Assembly: GCA_032622095.1 (NCBI GenBank)
Contig: CP136061.1
Location: 61,255,627 to 61,319,626 of the forward strand
DNA length: 64,000 nucleotides
Source of the DNA: Siphonodentalium dalli
Taxonomy: Eukaryota > Mollusca > Scaphopoda > Gadilida > Siphonodentaliidae
Direction of reading: 5' to 3'
The position numbers were made by a program, and so were the translations under genes. Below the pieces are notes generated by a model. That model saw nothing but the letters and a program-made list of their open reading frames with translations. It searched no databases and was not told the origin of the DNA. This document shows, piece after piece, positions 33,980 to 45,389 of this stretch. Numbering within the stretch: position 1 is the first letter of the stretch; every line of letters begins with the position of its first letter.

Positions 33980-35510
33980 TCCAAGGTGAGAGAGGTAAAA
34001 CAAACAATGGTGGTTAAGGGTAACTGAATTATGATTTACCATAATACAATGATACTTCAGAGCAATATATTTATGCTTAGGTAGAAGTACACGATTTCAC
34101 AGGTTGTAGGGGGTCTGAAAAATAGAAATATAAGTATCTGGGGGGCATAACGGCCAGTGTAGTCTGTATTAACTGTGTCGTTACTGGTTTGAAGGTTTAT
34201 TTATTTTACAAAACTGGGAAAGTTCTCAAAAAAGTGAAAAATTTGGATACGCAACAGGGTTTTCGTATTCAGTGAAGGCCAACTCTGTGTTATTGGTTAC
34301 AGGAAAATAGCCCGATTTCTCTCCCCTGAATTCTGTCATCTGGGCTCGCAAGACTTTTTTTTTCAAATTGATACGATAACTTTTTTTCTATTTCAAATAT
34401 TTCTCAGCTCTATCAGGTGGAAGAATCTTATTTATTGACATTCGCTCTATCATGGTCTGTTTTTGGGTAGAAAATGGCCAATTTGAGTGAAAAAATGGGT
34501 AAAATTGAGCGGTTCGTGTGTGCAAACCAAGGGGCATAACTCAATGACATATTGTACGAAGAACCAAAAGTACATTTAAATGATTACACCTAAAATTTAT
34601 GTCGAAATTAAAACATGCTTGATTGGATATATGCCAACGATAATGGCTTAGCATTGATTTGAAGTACAGTACCCCCTCACAGGTTGGCAAAATTGCTGGA
34701 AATCGTGTATTGCTACCTTAAAGCTTAATTGAATAGTTTTATCATAATTAGCTTATATCAGTAAATGTGCATTAACTTTGCATATACTCTGGAAATTGTT
34801 TTCAACTGGTACCTATTATATCTTTCCAATTGTTGGAAAATTAAAAGCTGAAACCCCTTTATTGGAGGATGTGTTAACATTTATTAACTGACTATGCTTA
34901 GCATATATGATTTATGCAGCACAATAAATTAGCATGATTGGGTTCTTCGGCTATTTTACCTCGGTATAAGCTGATGCAAAGATTGTAGGTGGAGCAGGGG
35001 GATGGGGGTAGTAAAAAATTTGCAGGAAGGAATGAATTTTTTTTTGCATCTGGCATTTTCGGGGACCCATCACCACCAAACCTGCAAAACCAATATGTTT
35101 TTTACTCCCAATTTGTTCACACCCACCTCCCAAATTTCACTAAATTTGGTTCAAAACTGAATAAAGCTGTACTGATATTACTCATATGACTGGGAATGAT
35201 CTATCTCATTTAGTTCAAATAACAGTTTAACCTGTTTCAGAAGCTAAATAAACATAGTCACATCACTCTATCAGACTTGGATACTTTAGGTCTTGCCAGA
35301 GATCATCTTAGTTGATAGACAAGCAAATAATTCACTGATTGGCTTGATGCACTGATGACAGATATTTTTTACCCATTGATAGTCAGATACTTTCTATCTG
35401 TTGATAGTGACATTTAATGTCAGTTGCTCGCTCATTTTCCATTCACACAATGATCTATGCATTAGCGACATCAAGACAAGTTTAAGTTTTACGTTTCTGG
35501 AAGGTTCTTT
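33980..35510. other. AT-rich non-coding
   Basis: No family recognised. Open frames here are short and lack splice or codon support. Confidence 0.4.
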
Positions 35511-36566
35511 TGTAACAGTGTGGTGAAGGAATGTTTTCACCCCACCGTCCCATATGCAAAAAGACATAGATTAATGTCATCTCCACTGCACTAAGGGCCC
35601 CCCCCCCCGGTATATAATATCTGCCATTGTAAGATTCTACTGGTATGCAGACAATATATGTGGTTGCATCAATTTCAGATTGAGGGGAGCTCTATGGGAG
35701 TGTAATTATTTATGTATAAGCATAACTAATTTACATTTAGGTATAATTGATCTACACTTAAGCATATTTTATTTACCCTCATTCCTCAAGCATTTTCACA
35801 TTTATTATTTATTTACACTTTAGCTCAAAACATTGATTCCCCCATGAATTAATTTCAAATGGCACAGGCCTAAACACATCAATAAAGTTTATATAGACCC
35901 ACCATATGATGGAAACAATCCCCCAGTAACCCCAAGATGTTTTATGACCATGGGAATGGTATAGATCTGTGCAGGATATGTCTCTTTTATAAAAATACTA
36001 TATCTCAGGGATGGAGACACAAATTCTTGGGGACAGGGATGCTGATATTATGAAAATAGGGGTTTTCCCCCTATTTCAAGTCAATAAGTACACCATATAT
36101 GAGGGAAGCAAACCCCCAGTAACCCCTAATTGCCTATTTACGGCCATGGAAATGGTATATATCTATGCAGGAGATGTCCCTTTAATAAAATATACTACAG
36201 CTCTGGGAGTGAGGCACTTATTAGGACACCAGGGACAGAAATGCTTCAACTATTGAGTCTGTATGGGACTACTACTTTGGGCCCATGATAATATACTATG
36301 AGATTGACTCAAATCATTCACAATCAGAGGGAAGTGTGGTGAAGGATTTTTTTCACCCCACCGTCCCATATGCAAAAAGACATAGATTAATGTCATCTCC
36401 ACTGCACTAAGGGCCATATGAGGTCCCAGTACCATACGTATGGTGTTTTTGTTGTTATAAATACTCAAAATGAGTTTTAAACTGTTACAAATGTCAAATA
36501 AGTGCTCAAAGTAAAACATTTGCATGGGTCACCCACCCCAAAATACCTTCTTGAAATTTCGTATCA

Positions 36567-36591
36567 CCCCCCCCCCCCCCCCCCCCCCCCC
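36567..36591. repeat. Poly-C run, 25 bases
   Basis: An uninterrupted C run. Others are at 35598-35608 (11 C), 37005-37021 (17 C), and G runs at 24651-24666 and 50421-50435. Lengths are prone to sequencing error. Confidence 0.9.
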
Positions 36592-36939
36592 GGTATATAA
36601 TATCTTATTTTAATAATATTTTATTTACCCTCATTTCTCAAGCATTTTCACATTTATCATTTATTTACGCTTAAGCCCTAATTGTCTATTTACGGCCATG
36701 GAAAATTGGAAATGGTATATATCTGTGCAGGAGATGTCCCTTTAATAAAATATACTACAGCTCTGGGAGTGAGGCACTTATTAGGACACCAGGGACAGAA
36801 ATTTTCTTCAACTATTGAGTCTGTATGGGGCTACTACTTTGGGCCCATGATAATATACTATGAGATTGACTCAAATCAGTCACAATCAGAGGGAAGTAAG
36901 GGAGAGCAAGTTTGGTATTTAATTGTTAGACGCATATTT

Positions 36940-37215
36940 GTACTTGAGTGCAAATGATTTATGCTTAAGTGCAAATATTTGCAAATAAATAATAAATATG
37001 AAAGCCCCCCCCCCCCCCCCCGCCCATCATTTCAGCCCCAGGGGAGTTTTTAGATCTGGAATTTGATTTATGCTTAAGTATATGGGAGGCCCAATTCACA
37101 TTTAATAATTAATTGTGCTTAATCACAATCAATTGCACTTAACACTTGAGCGTAATCAATTGTGCTTAAGTGCAATTAATTGCGCTTAAGCGCAAATAAT
37201 TTCGCTTCAGTGCAA
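36940..37215. repeat. Cluster of TTTGCGCTTAAGCGCAAAT-type palindromes
   Basis: At least seven palindromic or half-palindromic words centred on CTTAAG occur (TGCACTTAACACTTGAGCG, GCTTAAGTGCAATTAATTGC, GCGCTTAAGCGCAAATAAT). The cluster carries the end word TATGGGAGGCCCAATTCAC at 37080, which is the TIR of the 56837-57445 MITE. Confidence 0.85.
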
Positions 37216-38164
37216 ATGGTTATAGGTAACTAAACACCCCTGGTGAATAAATAGGTTTCTTCATAACTTAGCATTAACTCCTATTGACATATCTATCACC
37301 TCTTGGTTTCATTGGTTTGGATGGGTAGGGAGCTAGCCCAACTTCTTTATCAAAATGGCTGACTCGCAATAGTATCACCTTCTGTTTTAGTTGGAGCGAC
37401 TCGTGATAGCATTATAATATCTTCAGTATATATTAGTTATTCTGTATTAGTCGGGGCGACTTTGATTTGCCTCAATTTTCGAGTATACAGGCACACCATA
37501 TGAGGGAAGCAAGCCCTCGGTGGAACTATATGACCATGGCAATACTATAGATTTGTGTAATAAAAAGAACTAGAGCTCGAGGACTGAGACACCAAAGCTC
37601 CAGGAATGAGACACCAATCTTTTTTGACAGGGATGCTGATAATATGAAAATAGGGTTATTTCCTCTGATTTAAGTCAATAAGTAAACCATATGAAGTAAG
37701 CAAGCCCTCATGCAGTGACACCACATGCATGCTATAGTACATGACCATAGTAAGGGCCCAAATCTTTGCAATAATACATTAAAAAACATCATACAAAAAA
37801 TTACTAGAGTTCCGGGAAGGAGACATAAATTCTTTGGATAGATGGATGCTGATAATATGTAATTAGGGATTATCCTTGTTGAACACACACTCACAGTTGA
37901 CTGTTGAGTACTCAGGCTAATTAAAACAGGTTAAAATTAGCCCAATGCTCCTCTTGTGTTGCTAGTTGATACACCAGGTCATGCCAATAATTTATGGGTA
38001 AGTTAGATAGTAGTAACCCTTAATTCCCTTTTTATGGCCATGGAAATGGTATATATCTGTGCAGGAGATATCCCTTTAATAAAATATACTAGAGCTCTGG
38101 GAGTGAGACACCAATTCCTGGGACACCAGGGACAGAGATGCTGACATGGATATATGTTTTTTAT

Positions 38165-38325
38165 TTAACTAGGTATTTGCGCTTAACCGCAAATGATTTG
38201 CGCTTTAAGAGCAAATAAATTGATAGACACATATTTGCGCTTTAGTGCAAATGATTTGTGCTTAAGGGCAAATTGTTTTATGCTTAAGCGCAAATAAATA
38301 ATAAATGTGAAAAGGGCCTCCCATA
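38165..38325. repeat. CTTAAG palindrome cluster ending in GGGCCTCCCATA
   Basis: Five variants of TTTGCGCTTAAGCGCAAAT, the linker AATTGATAGACACATATTTG and the terminal GTGAAAAGGGCCTCCCATA. This is the right part of the MITE family defined at 56837-57445. Confidence 0.9.
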
Positions 38326-38882
38326 GTTGCCCACTTCCGATCAACTTCGCCTCAAAATTATGGACTTACATGTATTGTGCAGATAAAATACTGTTAATCA
38401 ATTAGAGAACTTATATATTTGATTTTCCGTTGATAGTAACTAGCCCATCTGAGAATAACTTTTGGAAACTCAATGTGGGAAAAAAAAATCCACCCCTACT
38501 ATTATTTTGGCCTGTAATTTATTCAATCTGGGAAAATTTTCCACAATCATGGTCATGAAAAATATTACAGTATTATTATTTTTTTTGGTAGGCCTACTAG
38601 TACTAACAGCAACACTGCACATGCTTATGATGCTACATATACTGCTAGTACTATTTGAATGGTGAATAATTAACGAGACCTTCAACTTCAAGACGACAAG
38701 AGTAAGGCCTAAAAAAAAATAATTTAATATTGCCTGTTGGAATTTGTGTGGATATCAATTTCAATTTTATAGCGAAGAGTGATACAATTTTTTACCTCTT
38801 TTTTGTTCACGACGACATCTTCGACATTTTCACCATCGGCATCGTCTTCGCTACTTGACAACCCAAGTTCTGCCGACAAAAT

Positions 38883-39107
38883 CTACCCTTTCTTCTTGCC
38901 AATCTTGGGCTGGTTCTGACAGCTCATTTTGCTTGTTCCACATTTGCAGCCTCTGCTGCAAAATGTCCCCGCATCCAAACAGGGACACGATGTCCGCAAC
39001 GAACGAGACGTGGCCGACTTCCTCCACGCGCATACATTCCCGCATGAACAATTAACAGCCCCCGGATCGCTTCCAAATCTATTTTTTAAACGTTCCGCCA
39101 TTTTCAT
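38883..39107 (-). CDS. Cysteine-rich small ORF or first coding exon, unrecognised gene
   Basis: Starting at ATG 39107 (a second in-frame ATG, in good AAAATGG context, is two codons on), 74 codons read to TAG at 38883. The core contains CSCGNVCAWRK, then CPCLDAGTFCSRGCKCGTSK and CQN, that is C-x-C-x3-C ... C-x-C-x6-C-x3-C-x-C-x6-C. This resembles cysteine-rich metal-binding blocks of CXC/pre-SET type, where the pattern CPC-x2-AG-x2-C-x3-C-x-C is familiar, but I cannot name the family. The same frame continues after the TAG with an acidic stretch (SAELGLSSSEDDADGENVED) and a possible donor GAG|GTAAAA near 38796. So either the gene ends at TAG, or this is a nonsense-broken exon. Base composition is clearly GC-richer than the flanks. 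Confidence 0.5.
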   Translation of the reverse strand: MKMAERLKNRFGSDPGAVNCSCGNVCAWRKSATSRSLRTSCPCLDAGTFCSRGCKCGTSKMSCQNQPKIGKKKG

Positions 39108-39420
39108 ATTATTAATGCGTGTCCGTCAGCATTATTTTTAGATCGATGATGCATTCTGGTCTTTCTGACCCTTGACCCTTCGACCAATGCTTGCAATATC
39201 TAAACACCGATTTACGATGAAGGCCTGTGTTTGCTGGTGCGCGCGCCACCATGGCAATCCGATTATTCTGGGCAAGAATAATTTTATATAGAAATAACAG
39301 TACTATCACTTTAACATGGAAAAGTCGTTTGAGCCATCCAACAGACCTGGGTGAAGCGCCGGGCGATCGGTCTTCCACAGGAAGGATGCATCTGGGAAGA
39401 GGGGAGTCAATCTAATTAAC
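39108..39420. promoter_or_regulatory. CpG-richer stretch upstream of the cysteine-rich ORF; possible promoter
   Basis: The stretch contains GCGCGCCACCATGG at about 39240, a Kozak-like start on +, with an open frame of about 55 codons to 39415. That would be head to head with the minus-strand ORF, about 140 bp apart. The plus peptide has no recognised domain. A bidirectional promoter is a guess from composition and layout only. Confidence 0.25.
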
Positions 39421-39577
39421 TGTTATCTATAACCAATTCTTAAAAACAATAACAATTCATTCTGATTTCTTTTGAAACACACAGAATAATTATTTACTGA
39501 GAATATTCAATATAAACATGTACAAATTCTCAAACAAAGGGAATTTCAATGTTCAAGAAATTTAGAGTCCCCTCTTA

Positions 39578-39655
39578 CTATGGGAGGCCCTTTTCACATT
39601 TATTATTTATTTGCGCTCAAGCACAAATATTAAGCGCAAATATTTGCGCTTAAGA
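39578..39655. repeat. Partial MITE end with CTTAAG palindromes
   Basis: ACTATGGGAGGCCCTTTTCA starts the TIR. Two TTTGCGCTYAAGCRCAAAT words follow, and the element then stops just before the LINE fragment. Confidence 0.85.
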
Positions 39656-39663
39656 ATAATGTA

Positions 39664-41422
39664 AAACACATGCAAGGCCTACCATCAAGAGCTAGCACTT
39701 GTCTTTCTCTCAGTCTCCTGGGTATTTTACCTATAAAGCATCAGATACACGTGCGGAAACTTCTCTTTTTCTGCGACCTTATTCATCTTCCACCGTCACG
39801 CGATACTCCATTGCGGATATTTCTCAATAAATTCTACCTTAAGTTACCCTCACACCATAGCGATCACCAGTTGCGTATGGTTGCGAATAAAAAATAGTGG
39901 TCATAAGTTCCGAACGCAACTCACACGCAACTAGTAAGTTTTATAGGCTTGAAGTACGCAACAAGCACGCATGTGATCGCAGACACACGCAGAGTAAGTT
40001 CGGAAATTTTGAACATGTTCAATAATTCTCTTCGAATGCCTGCGATCAATTTATACGCAACAGGGACGCAACAGGTACGCTACGCACGCAACACGATCGC
40101 AACAGGTACGCAACTCATAAGTTATGAACGCAGGTGATCGCAGGTCCAAATTTGAGGTATCTGGCCAGGTTTTGGTACCGTACATGTTGCGAATGTGTTG
40201 CGTACCTGTTGCGATCATTTTGCGATCGTGTTGCGATCATGTTGCGTGTGTAGCGTACCCCAAACCTATTGTGCTTATTCCCAGCGTATCCCCAACCTAT
40301 ATGCCCGGCGTATCCAACCTATTAGTTGCGTGTGAGTTGCGTGTTAGTTGCGTACTACATGCGTGTTGAGAAATGGTATAAATAAACTTTTGGGGTCACT
40401 TTTATCTGATTTCTTGGTAGCTTTCCACATGTTGACTCTTCGATGACCAAATCAGTACTGAAGAAAATAATGAATCGGCAATTTTTATAGGTTTTTATCA
40501 CGTGACAGATATTCGCAAATACCACACAACTAGCACGCAGGTCAAACGCAACTTGTAAGTTTTGAACGCAACTCAAACGCAACTCGTAAGTTCTGCACGC
40601 AACTCACATGCAACTCGCACGCAACCCACACGCAACCCACATGCAACCCACACGCAACTCACACGCAACCCATAGGTCGAATAGGTTACAAATTGACAAA
40701 AGTGTTGATTTCGCTTGCGTTTGGTGCGTATACAAATATTTTGTACACGCAACTCATAGGTTTCAGCATACGCTATGGTGTGAGGGTACCTTTAGCAACT
40801 TGTTTCACGTTGATACGTCTGGATTTGTCATAGACATTTGTGAAATTCTGAAGAAGTATAACCTCTCCTCATACCTAGATAACTTTGTGCAGTCTGGATT
40901 CTTCCCAACTAAAACTGTTTGGAAACAGTTGGTAAAATCGGTTGTGAGATCTGTGTACAGCGAATCCTGGAAAACAACGGTACTATCAGACGATTGTCTC
41001 GCACCTTGCAGGGATGTGCATAACAACCCGTTGTCAGTTTGGTCTATCTGGCGGACAATGCTGACAAAAAGTACAGTCTGAAACACCTCGTCAAGCTCCT
41101 CAACAGGACTCTCTACGACAACGACATGAACTGTGATAATTGTGGCCGTTGCTTCCAAAACGAAATTGAACACATCACCAACTCATGTAACTCAGATTCC
41201 ATGCAAAGGTTGCGTTATGTCTATTGGTGTGACATAATCAACCAGTTTGACCTACATGTGTTCGCCTTCTTAGACGGTCTAGAACTCCACAAACTTAACG
41301 CGATTCTTCTCGGCAACATTGGCACGTGTCTTCCTTTCGACAATGACACATGGGCACAGCTAATTATATTATCTTCCACGTTTTTGAACTATGGCTCACA
41401 ACTCATACGTATGCGCAAATGA
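39664..41422 (+). pseudogene. LINE ORF2 C-terminal region, split by an insertion
   Basis: Left part, 39664-39844: LPSRASTCLSLSLLGILPIK, HVRKLLFFCDLIHLPPSRDT, FLNKFYLK. Right part, 40791-41081: ICEILKKYNLSSYLDNFVQS, GFFPTKTVWKQLVK, ending WSIWRTM. A frame change follows, then 41039-41422: KKYSLKHLVKLLNRTL, C-x2-C (CDNCGRCFQNEIEHITNSC) and LIILSSTFLNYGSQLIR. The order 'RKLLFF', 'KY-x-L-x-x-Y', 'G-x-FP-x-K-x-x-WK', then a C-x2-C...H...C knuckle is the post-RT C-terminal region of jockey/CR1-like ORF2 proteins. The catalytic YADD-type region is not in the window. A 944-bp element interrupts it at 39845-40788, and the two sides are in different frames. Confidence 0.75.
39845..40788. mobile_element. 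944-bp TIR element made of CGCAAC words
   Basis: Perfect 18-bp TIRs: TACCCTCACACCATAGCG at 39845-39862, inverted at 40771-40788. The flanks CCTTAAGT and CCTTTAGC agree at 6 of 8 positions, a possible worn 8-bp target duplication as for hAT elements. The interior is dominated by an approximately 10-12-bp degenerate word (ACGCAACTCACA), forward at about 39895-40140 and 40520-40765 and inverted (TGTGAGTTGCGT) at about 40180-40365. Open frames across it (HATHMQP-like) are by-products of the repeat. Confidence 0.8.
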
Positions 41423-41799
41423 CTGGTCATGGACAAACACACTGGCTACACGACGGAGCATGCAGCTGAACGAAAAAATGTGCACCTTACTCAGAACATA
41501 TTTTGGAACGCTGACTTGGCACTAATGTTGCCCATCGCATGGTGAAATGCGTGTATAGTGTACAATTTCTTCTCATTTTTTCAGCTTCCTTGTAAATACT
41601 AAAATATAGAAATACTATGTCCTGACAATATTGTCGACAGGGCATATTACTTTTGTAAGCTCTTCTGTAAAGGAGGTCCATATATAAATAAATATATAAC
41701 AATGCATATAAATGAATCCATGTATACATGTATATTGATTCAACGGATTCAGTGGTTTTGTCCATCAGTCTATCAAATTTGCGGGGAAAACATGCACTA
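41423..41799 (+). other. Probable 3' UTR of the LINE fragment, then AT-rich spacer
   Basis: The sequence follows the ORF2 stop. No tail repeat was identified before the next element. Confidence 0.35.
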
Positions 41800-42328
41800 T
41801 TAGAACAAATGTGTATAAATACTACACAATATGTGTTACATTTGATATTAAACAAAATTGTGTAGAAATGCAACATGACATAAATATGTCGGTTGAATTT
41901 TCTCAACATTGAATATGAGTGAAAATGTGAGTATATTATATTTAATATATGAGATATTTTCTATTTGAGACATAAACCTCGTAATAGCTGCCATAATACA
42001 AAAATGGCAGCTGCTTTAAAATTTTATGCTACACAATTATGTGTTGTTCAGTTTTTACACAAACATAGTGTATAACAAAATTTTAAGCTGCCAATAAATT
42101 ATTATTAATATTATTGTTTGTTCTGTTGTAGCCATTACGAGTTTTGTGTCTCCAATATAACACATTTCATCCAATAACTATGATACACTCACATATTCAA
42201 TCACATTCAACGTTGATGATATTCCACCGACATATTTAATAATTATATGTCATGTGTCATTTCTACACAATTTTGTTTAAGATCAATTGTAACACATTTT
42301 GTGTAGTATTTATACACATTTGTTCTAA
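41800..42328. mobile_element. 529-bp foldback/MITE with arms of about 200 bp
   Basis: The ends are TTAGAACAAATGTGTATAAA and its complement. Inverted similarity continues for about 200 bp (TACTACACAA, AAACAAAATTGTGTAGAAATG, AATATGTCGG, TCGTAATRGCT) toward a small centre with GGCAGCTGCTTTAAAATTTT and its partner. Confidence 0.85.
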
Positions 42329-42339
42329 GAGTGTGGCCA

Positions 42340-42930
42340 CCAGCACTACAGTGAGTACACCCTGCTAAATTTCAAATTTTAATCAATTGGCGCACCCTGC
42401 AGCCAGCTTTTATTGGAGAACTTTTTCTCATGTGGATATTTTGGGTCACCGCTAGATGTGAGCCATATTTTGTTCTCATACTTTCCTTGTGAAAAACATC
42501 ACTGCCAGCCGTGATCTTGAATTTTACTATTTTTATGGCTAAATAATTTGGTTGATTCTACAGACGACACCCCTTGTCCGATCGTCACCATATTCCACAA
42601 TGATCTTCTGGATAACCAGGGTGAGAGTAATCTAATTTTTCCGAATTTCGTTAAAAAACATGACCACAGGCAGCAATTTGGTATCTTACTCTTTTGCATG
42701 ACTGAATTGTTTAGCAACTGTACAGACATATCCCTCATCCGATAGTCACCAAACTTCATATTGATCTTCGGGCTGACAACTAGATGGGAGCTATCGAATG
42801 CTTTGAATTTTTTTGTAAAACATTGTCGCCAGCAGTCATCTTCTATTTTGGTTTTTATATACATGTATATCTCTTCATGCGGATAGCCAGTATTACGTAG
42901 GTACTTCAACTTTCCGCATTCCTGTCATCA
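42340..42930 (-). repeat. Old, diverged family-A satellite copy
   Basis: About three monomers are recognisable (CAGCCGTGATCTTGAATTTT, TTTTGCATGACTGAATTG, CAGCAGTCATCTTCTATTTT). The family's 3' flank TTCAACTTTCCGCATTCCT follows at about 42906. It is clearly more diverged than the arrays at 53, 60 and 63 kb. Confidence 0.75.
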
Positions 42931-43099
42931 TTTGAAATATAAAAATTTACCTGATACATGCACCCTTCAAAATTTGTTTCGTCGTATCTATTTTAATGAC
43001 CCGTATCATGGCCGTATGGTAATATTGATATAGATATATTTGTCAAACATTTCTTTGTACAATATACAGGTATTTAGTTTGTAACTAAATCTAGAAATA

Positions 43100-43612
43100 T
43101 ATAATAGTAGCTGGTGGACCCGACTTCGTCCGGGATGTTCCCCTCTGATTTTCGGAGAATTGCGCGATTAAACCTTGAATTGACCATTTTAAAGGTGAAG
43201 GTCATGTCGGGGTCACGATTTGACCCGTCCAAAACACTCCCCGGACAAAAGTTCTCGACAAAAGTACAAGTCGAAATCCGCCCGGCTTTATCCGATTTGA
43301 CCTTGAATTGACAATTTTGAATGTCAAGATCAGGTCGGGTCATGATTTGACCCATCCGAAACACTCCTGTGACAAAAGTAACGGTAGGTATCAAATTTCG
43401 TTGAAATCCTTCCGTTTTACCAGATTTGACCTTGAATTGATCTTTTTGAATATCAAAGTCAGGTCGGGTTCAAGATTTGTCCGTCCCGTCCAAAATACTC
43501 CCTGGAAATAATTTCCCCTAGGTATCAAATTTCGTCAAATCTGTCCGGCAGTTTTCCCCGCCATAGCTAACAGACAAACAGACAGACAAATGTCCAAAAT
43601 ATATATTAGACT
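43100..43612 (-). repeat. Family-D tandem repeat, about 128-bp unit, 3 copies
   Basis: ATTTGACCTTGAATTGACMA recurs at about 43170, 43297 and 43426. The left boundary TAGCTGGTGGACCCGACTTC and the right (ACAGACAGACAAATG)-type microsatellite match the design of the other satellite-bearing elements, in minus orientation. Confidence 0.8.
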
Positions 43613-43985
43613 AGCTGATGTACTCGACTTCATTCGGGCTATTTAGGGATTTGTTTGTAATCGCCTCCATCTGGACAGTACCCAGTATATACAGCGTCTG
43701 GCCAAACTATTGTTCAATTGGTCCAGAAACATGCCTATATCAGCACGTTCGATGACATGGTCCCACGTGAAATTGGACGTGTCCATATTGCTCCCGGGAT
43801 CGAAGTAGTCCTACACACAAAATTTTAGTCGGATCGGTCAAGGTCCAGAAACATGCCTATGAGCGAGGTCAAGTTGACACGTTAAATACCAAATCCGAGT
43901 CGGATCGGTCGAGCAGTGTTAGAGTCTATAACACATGCATTCATACATACACACATACATACAGACAGGTGTTCCAACATGTATA
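43612..43985 (-). mobile_element. Family-C satellite-bearing element, short copy
   Basis: In reverse it ends GAAGTCGAGTACATCAGCTAG, a CTAG terminus. It carries about 1.5 core units (GTCCAGAAACATGCCTAT, TCGGATCGGTC, CCCGGGATC) and an ACATACATACAGACAGG microsatellite end. Confidence 0.75.
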
Positions 43986-44400
43986 ATCGATAGCTACAAC
44001 AATTCTATGGTAGATAGTTCACGGGCGACCTGATGCATGCATCTTAGTTTTCTTGTGATCCTTGTCTGTTGCCTGTTGCCTGTTGCCTGTTGGCAATCGG
44101 AAACTTCCGTACTTTCAGTCGATTCCTCGGAGCCGATTTGACGAGCACAGGGTGACGATTGGCCTGTTAGTGGTTCATTGTACCATCTCATTCGGCAAAC
44201 CTCGTCAGATTCCGTCACTGTAGCTTGGCCCCAGAGGTCATAGGTCGATGAGTCCAGAATGTGTACTATCTGTGATTGTACACAAAGAATTAACCAAATC
44301 GGACACATCGGTACTTTCCATCGATAATTATAGGTAAGCCGATTCAACGAGGATGATCAGTGGTGGTTACCCGCCGCGGTAACGCTCGAATGGGCGCTTT
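43986..44400. other. Non-coding; GC-richer, small TTGCCTG repeat
   Basis: GTTGCCTGTTGCCTGTTGCC lies at about 44068. No recognised gene. Confidence 0.4.
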
Positions 44401-44414
44401 TGGGAATTTACATA

Positions 44415-44495
44415 CAACGGGTCGGGAAAGATTCGGTCCAGTGAAGATTCGGCAGGGATGATTCGGCCCATGGTTTGGACCGAATCTTCTCACCC
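44415..44495. repeat. Degenerate AGATTCGG minisatellite
   Basis: GGAAAGATTCGG, GTGAAGATTCGG, GGGATGATTCGG and the inverse CCGAATCTTC occur in about 80 bases. Confidence 0.7.
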
Positions 44496-44579
44496 TAAAA
44501 TATTTTTTATCAGTAGGATATTTGGATGTTTATATATACTTTTCAGAAACGTGGCGACAGGGGGGTTTGGGGTGTCTCA

Positions 44580-45020
44580 CCCCCCACCCAACTTTGGTCA
44601 AAATTTTCAACACGGTTGGAAATTTCATACTTGACACATTAGTTGGAAATCTCACACCAACAATAGGCTGAAATTGTTCTTGTAGTTTGATTTTCCAACA
44701 ATTTATTAGAGGGAATTTGTTGTTTTTAGACCAACATTTGCTCATGTTCCTACTTTGGGTCAACATTTTAGACTGAAATGTTCATCAGTTGGAAAATTTC
44801 CAACCTTAGGGGGTGTCAGATTGGAAATTTCCAACAGTTGGAAAGCTTGTGTCCAGGTCCCTCCATCGTGGCCAGTCAAAAACTGCTTGTTAATTTAAGA
44901 AAACAATATTTTCGTACATTTGGTCAAAATTGTGGACTGAAATGGTCATCAGTTGGAAATTTTCCAACCTAAGTGGAGGTGTCAGGTTTAAAATTTCCAA
45001 CACTGGGATTCTGGGAAAGC
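44580..45020. repeat. TTGGAAATTTTCCAA palindromic-word repeat
   Basis: CATCAGTTGGAAAATTTCCAAC (about 44784) recurs at about 44948 with the same context (GACTGAAATG before, GGTGTCAG after). Related words lie at 44614-44700. Same family as 11160-11600. Confidence 0.75.
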
Positions 45021-45389
45021 TTGAGGCCAGTCTAAATGCTAGGATTTTGCTATTTTCTTGTTCAGATCACACCGGGCCGAACCATGGTCGGCCCGAGCAG
45101 CATATCTGTAACTGCAGGTGTTGTTTGTATAGGGCCCTTCCCTATAGGTGTGTGTATGTCTATGCCCCCATAGTATGACAACGCCCCCTTGTATATGCTT
45201 TGTATGTGTTTATCTGTGGTCCTATAGTCTTACAAAGTCTTTATTTATCCTAAACTCCTCATTTTTATGTATTATTAATTTTATAGGTTTAATTATTATA
45301 TATCGCTCCTCCTTTTTCTTAATTCCCTCCTTCCCACGCAATTTTATCTTCTGGAACAATCTGGAAAATTCTGGAAATTTTTGTTTATT

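Larger units (their letters stand above)
35518..38160 (+). repeat. Block of duplicated segments
   Basis: GTGTGGTGAAGG ... CACTAAGGGCC (about 35518-35602) recurs at 36337-36416. The 200-bp piece from CTATTTACGGCCATGGAAAT to CACAATCAGAGGGAAG (about 36134-36333) recurs at 36690-36895. A shorter version is at 38033-38150, with partial ones at 35935-36010 and 37530-37640. CCCCGGTATATAATATCT follows poly-C in two places (35603, 36588). This is repeated local duplication or several copies of one unclassified element. Confidence 0.8.

Noticed and set aside
40608-40760. HATHMQPTRNSHATH-like peptide as a real protein repeat
   Set aside because: It is the translation of the CGCAAC tandem words inside the TIR element; all frames and both strands show similar periodic peptides.
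41487-41909. 140-codon minus-strand frame
   Set aside because: AT-rich, Tyr/Ile-rich translation over the probable LINE 3' UTR and the start of a foldback element.
43994-44347. 117-codon minus-strand frame with STESTEVSDCQQATGNRQQ
   Set aside because: Low-complexity translation over a TTGCCTG repeat; no splice signals or domain.
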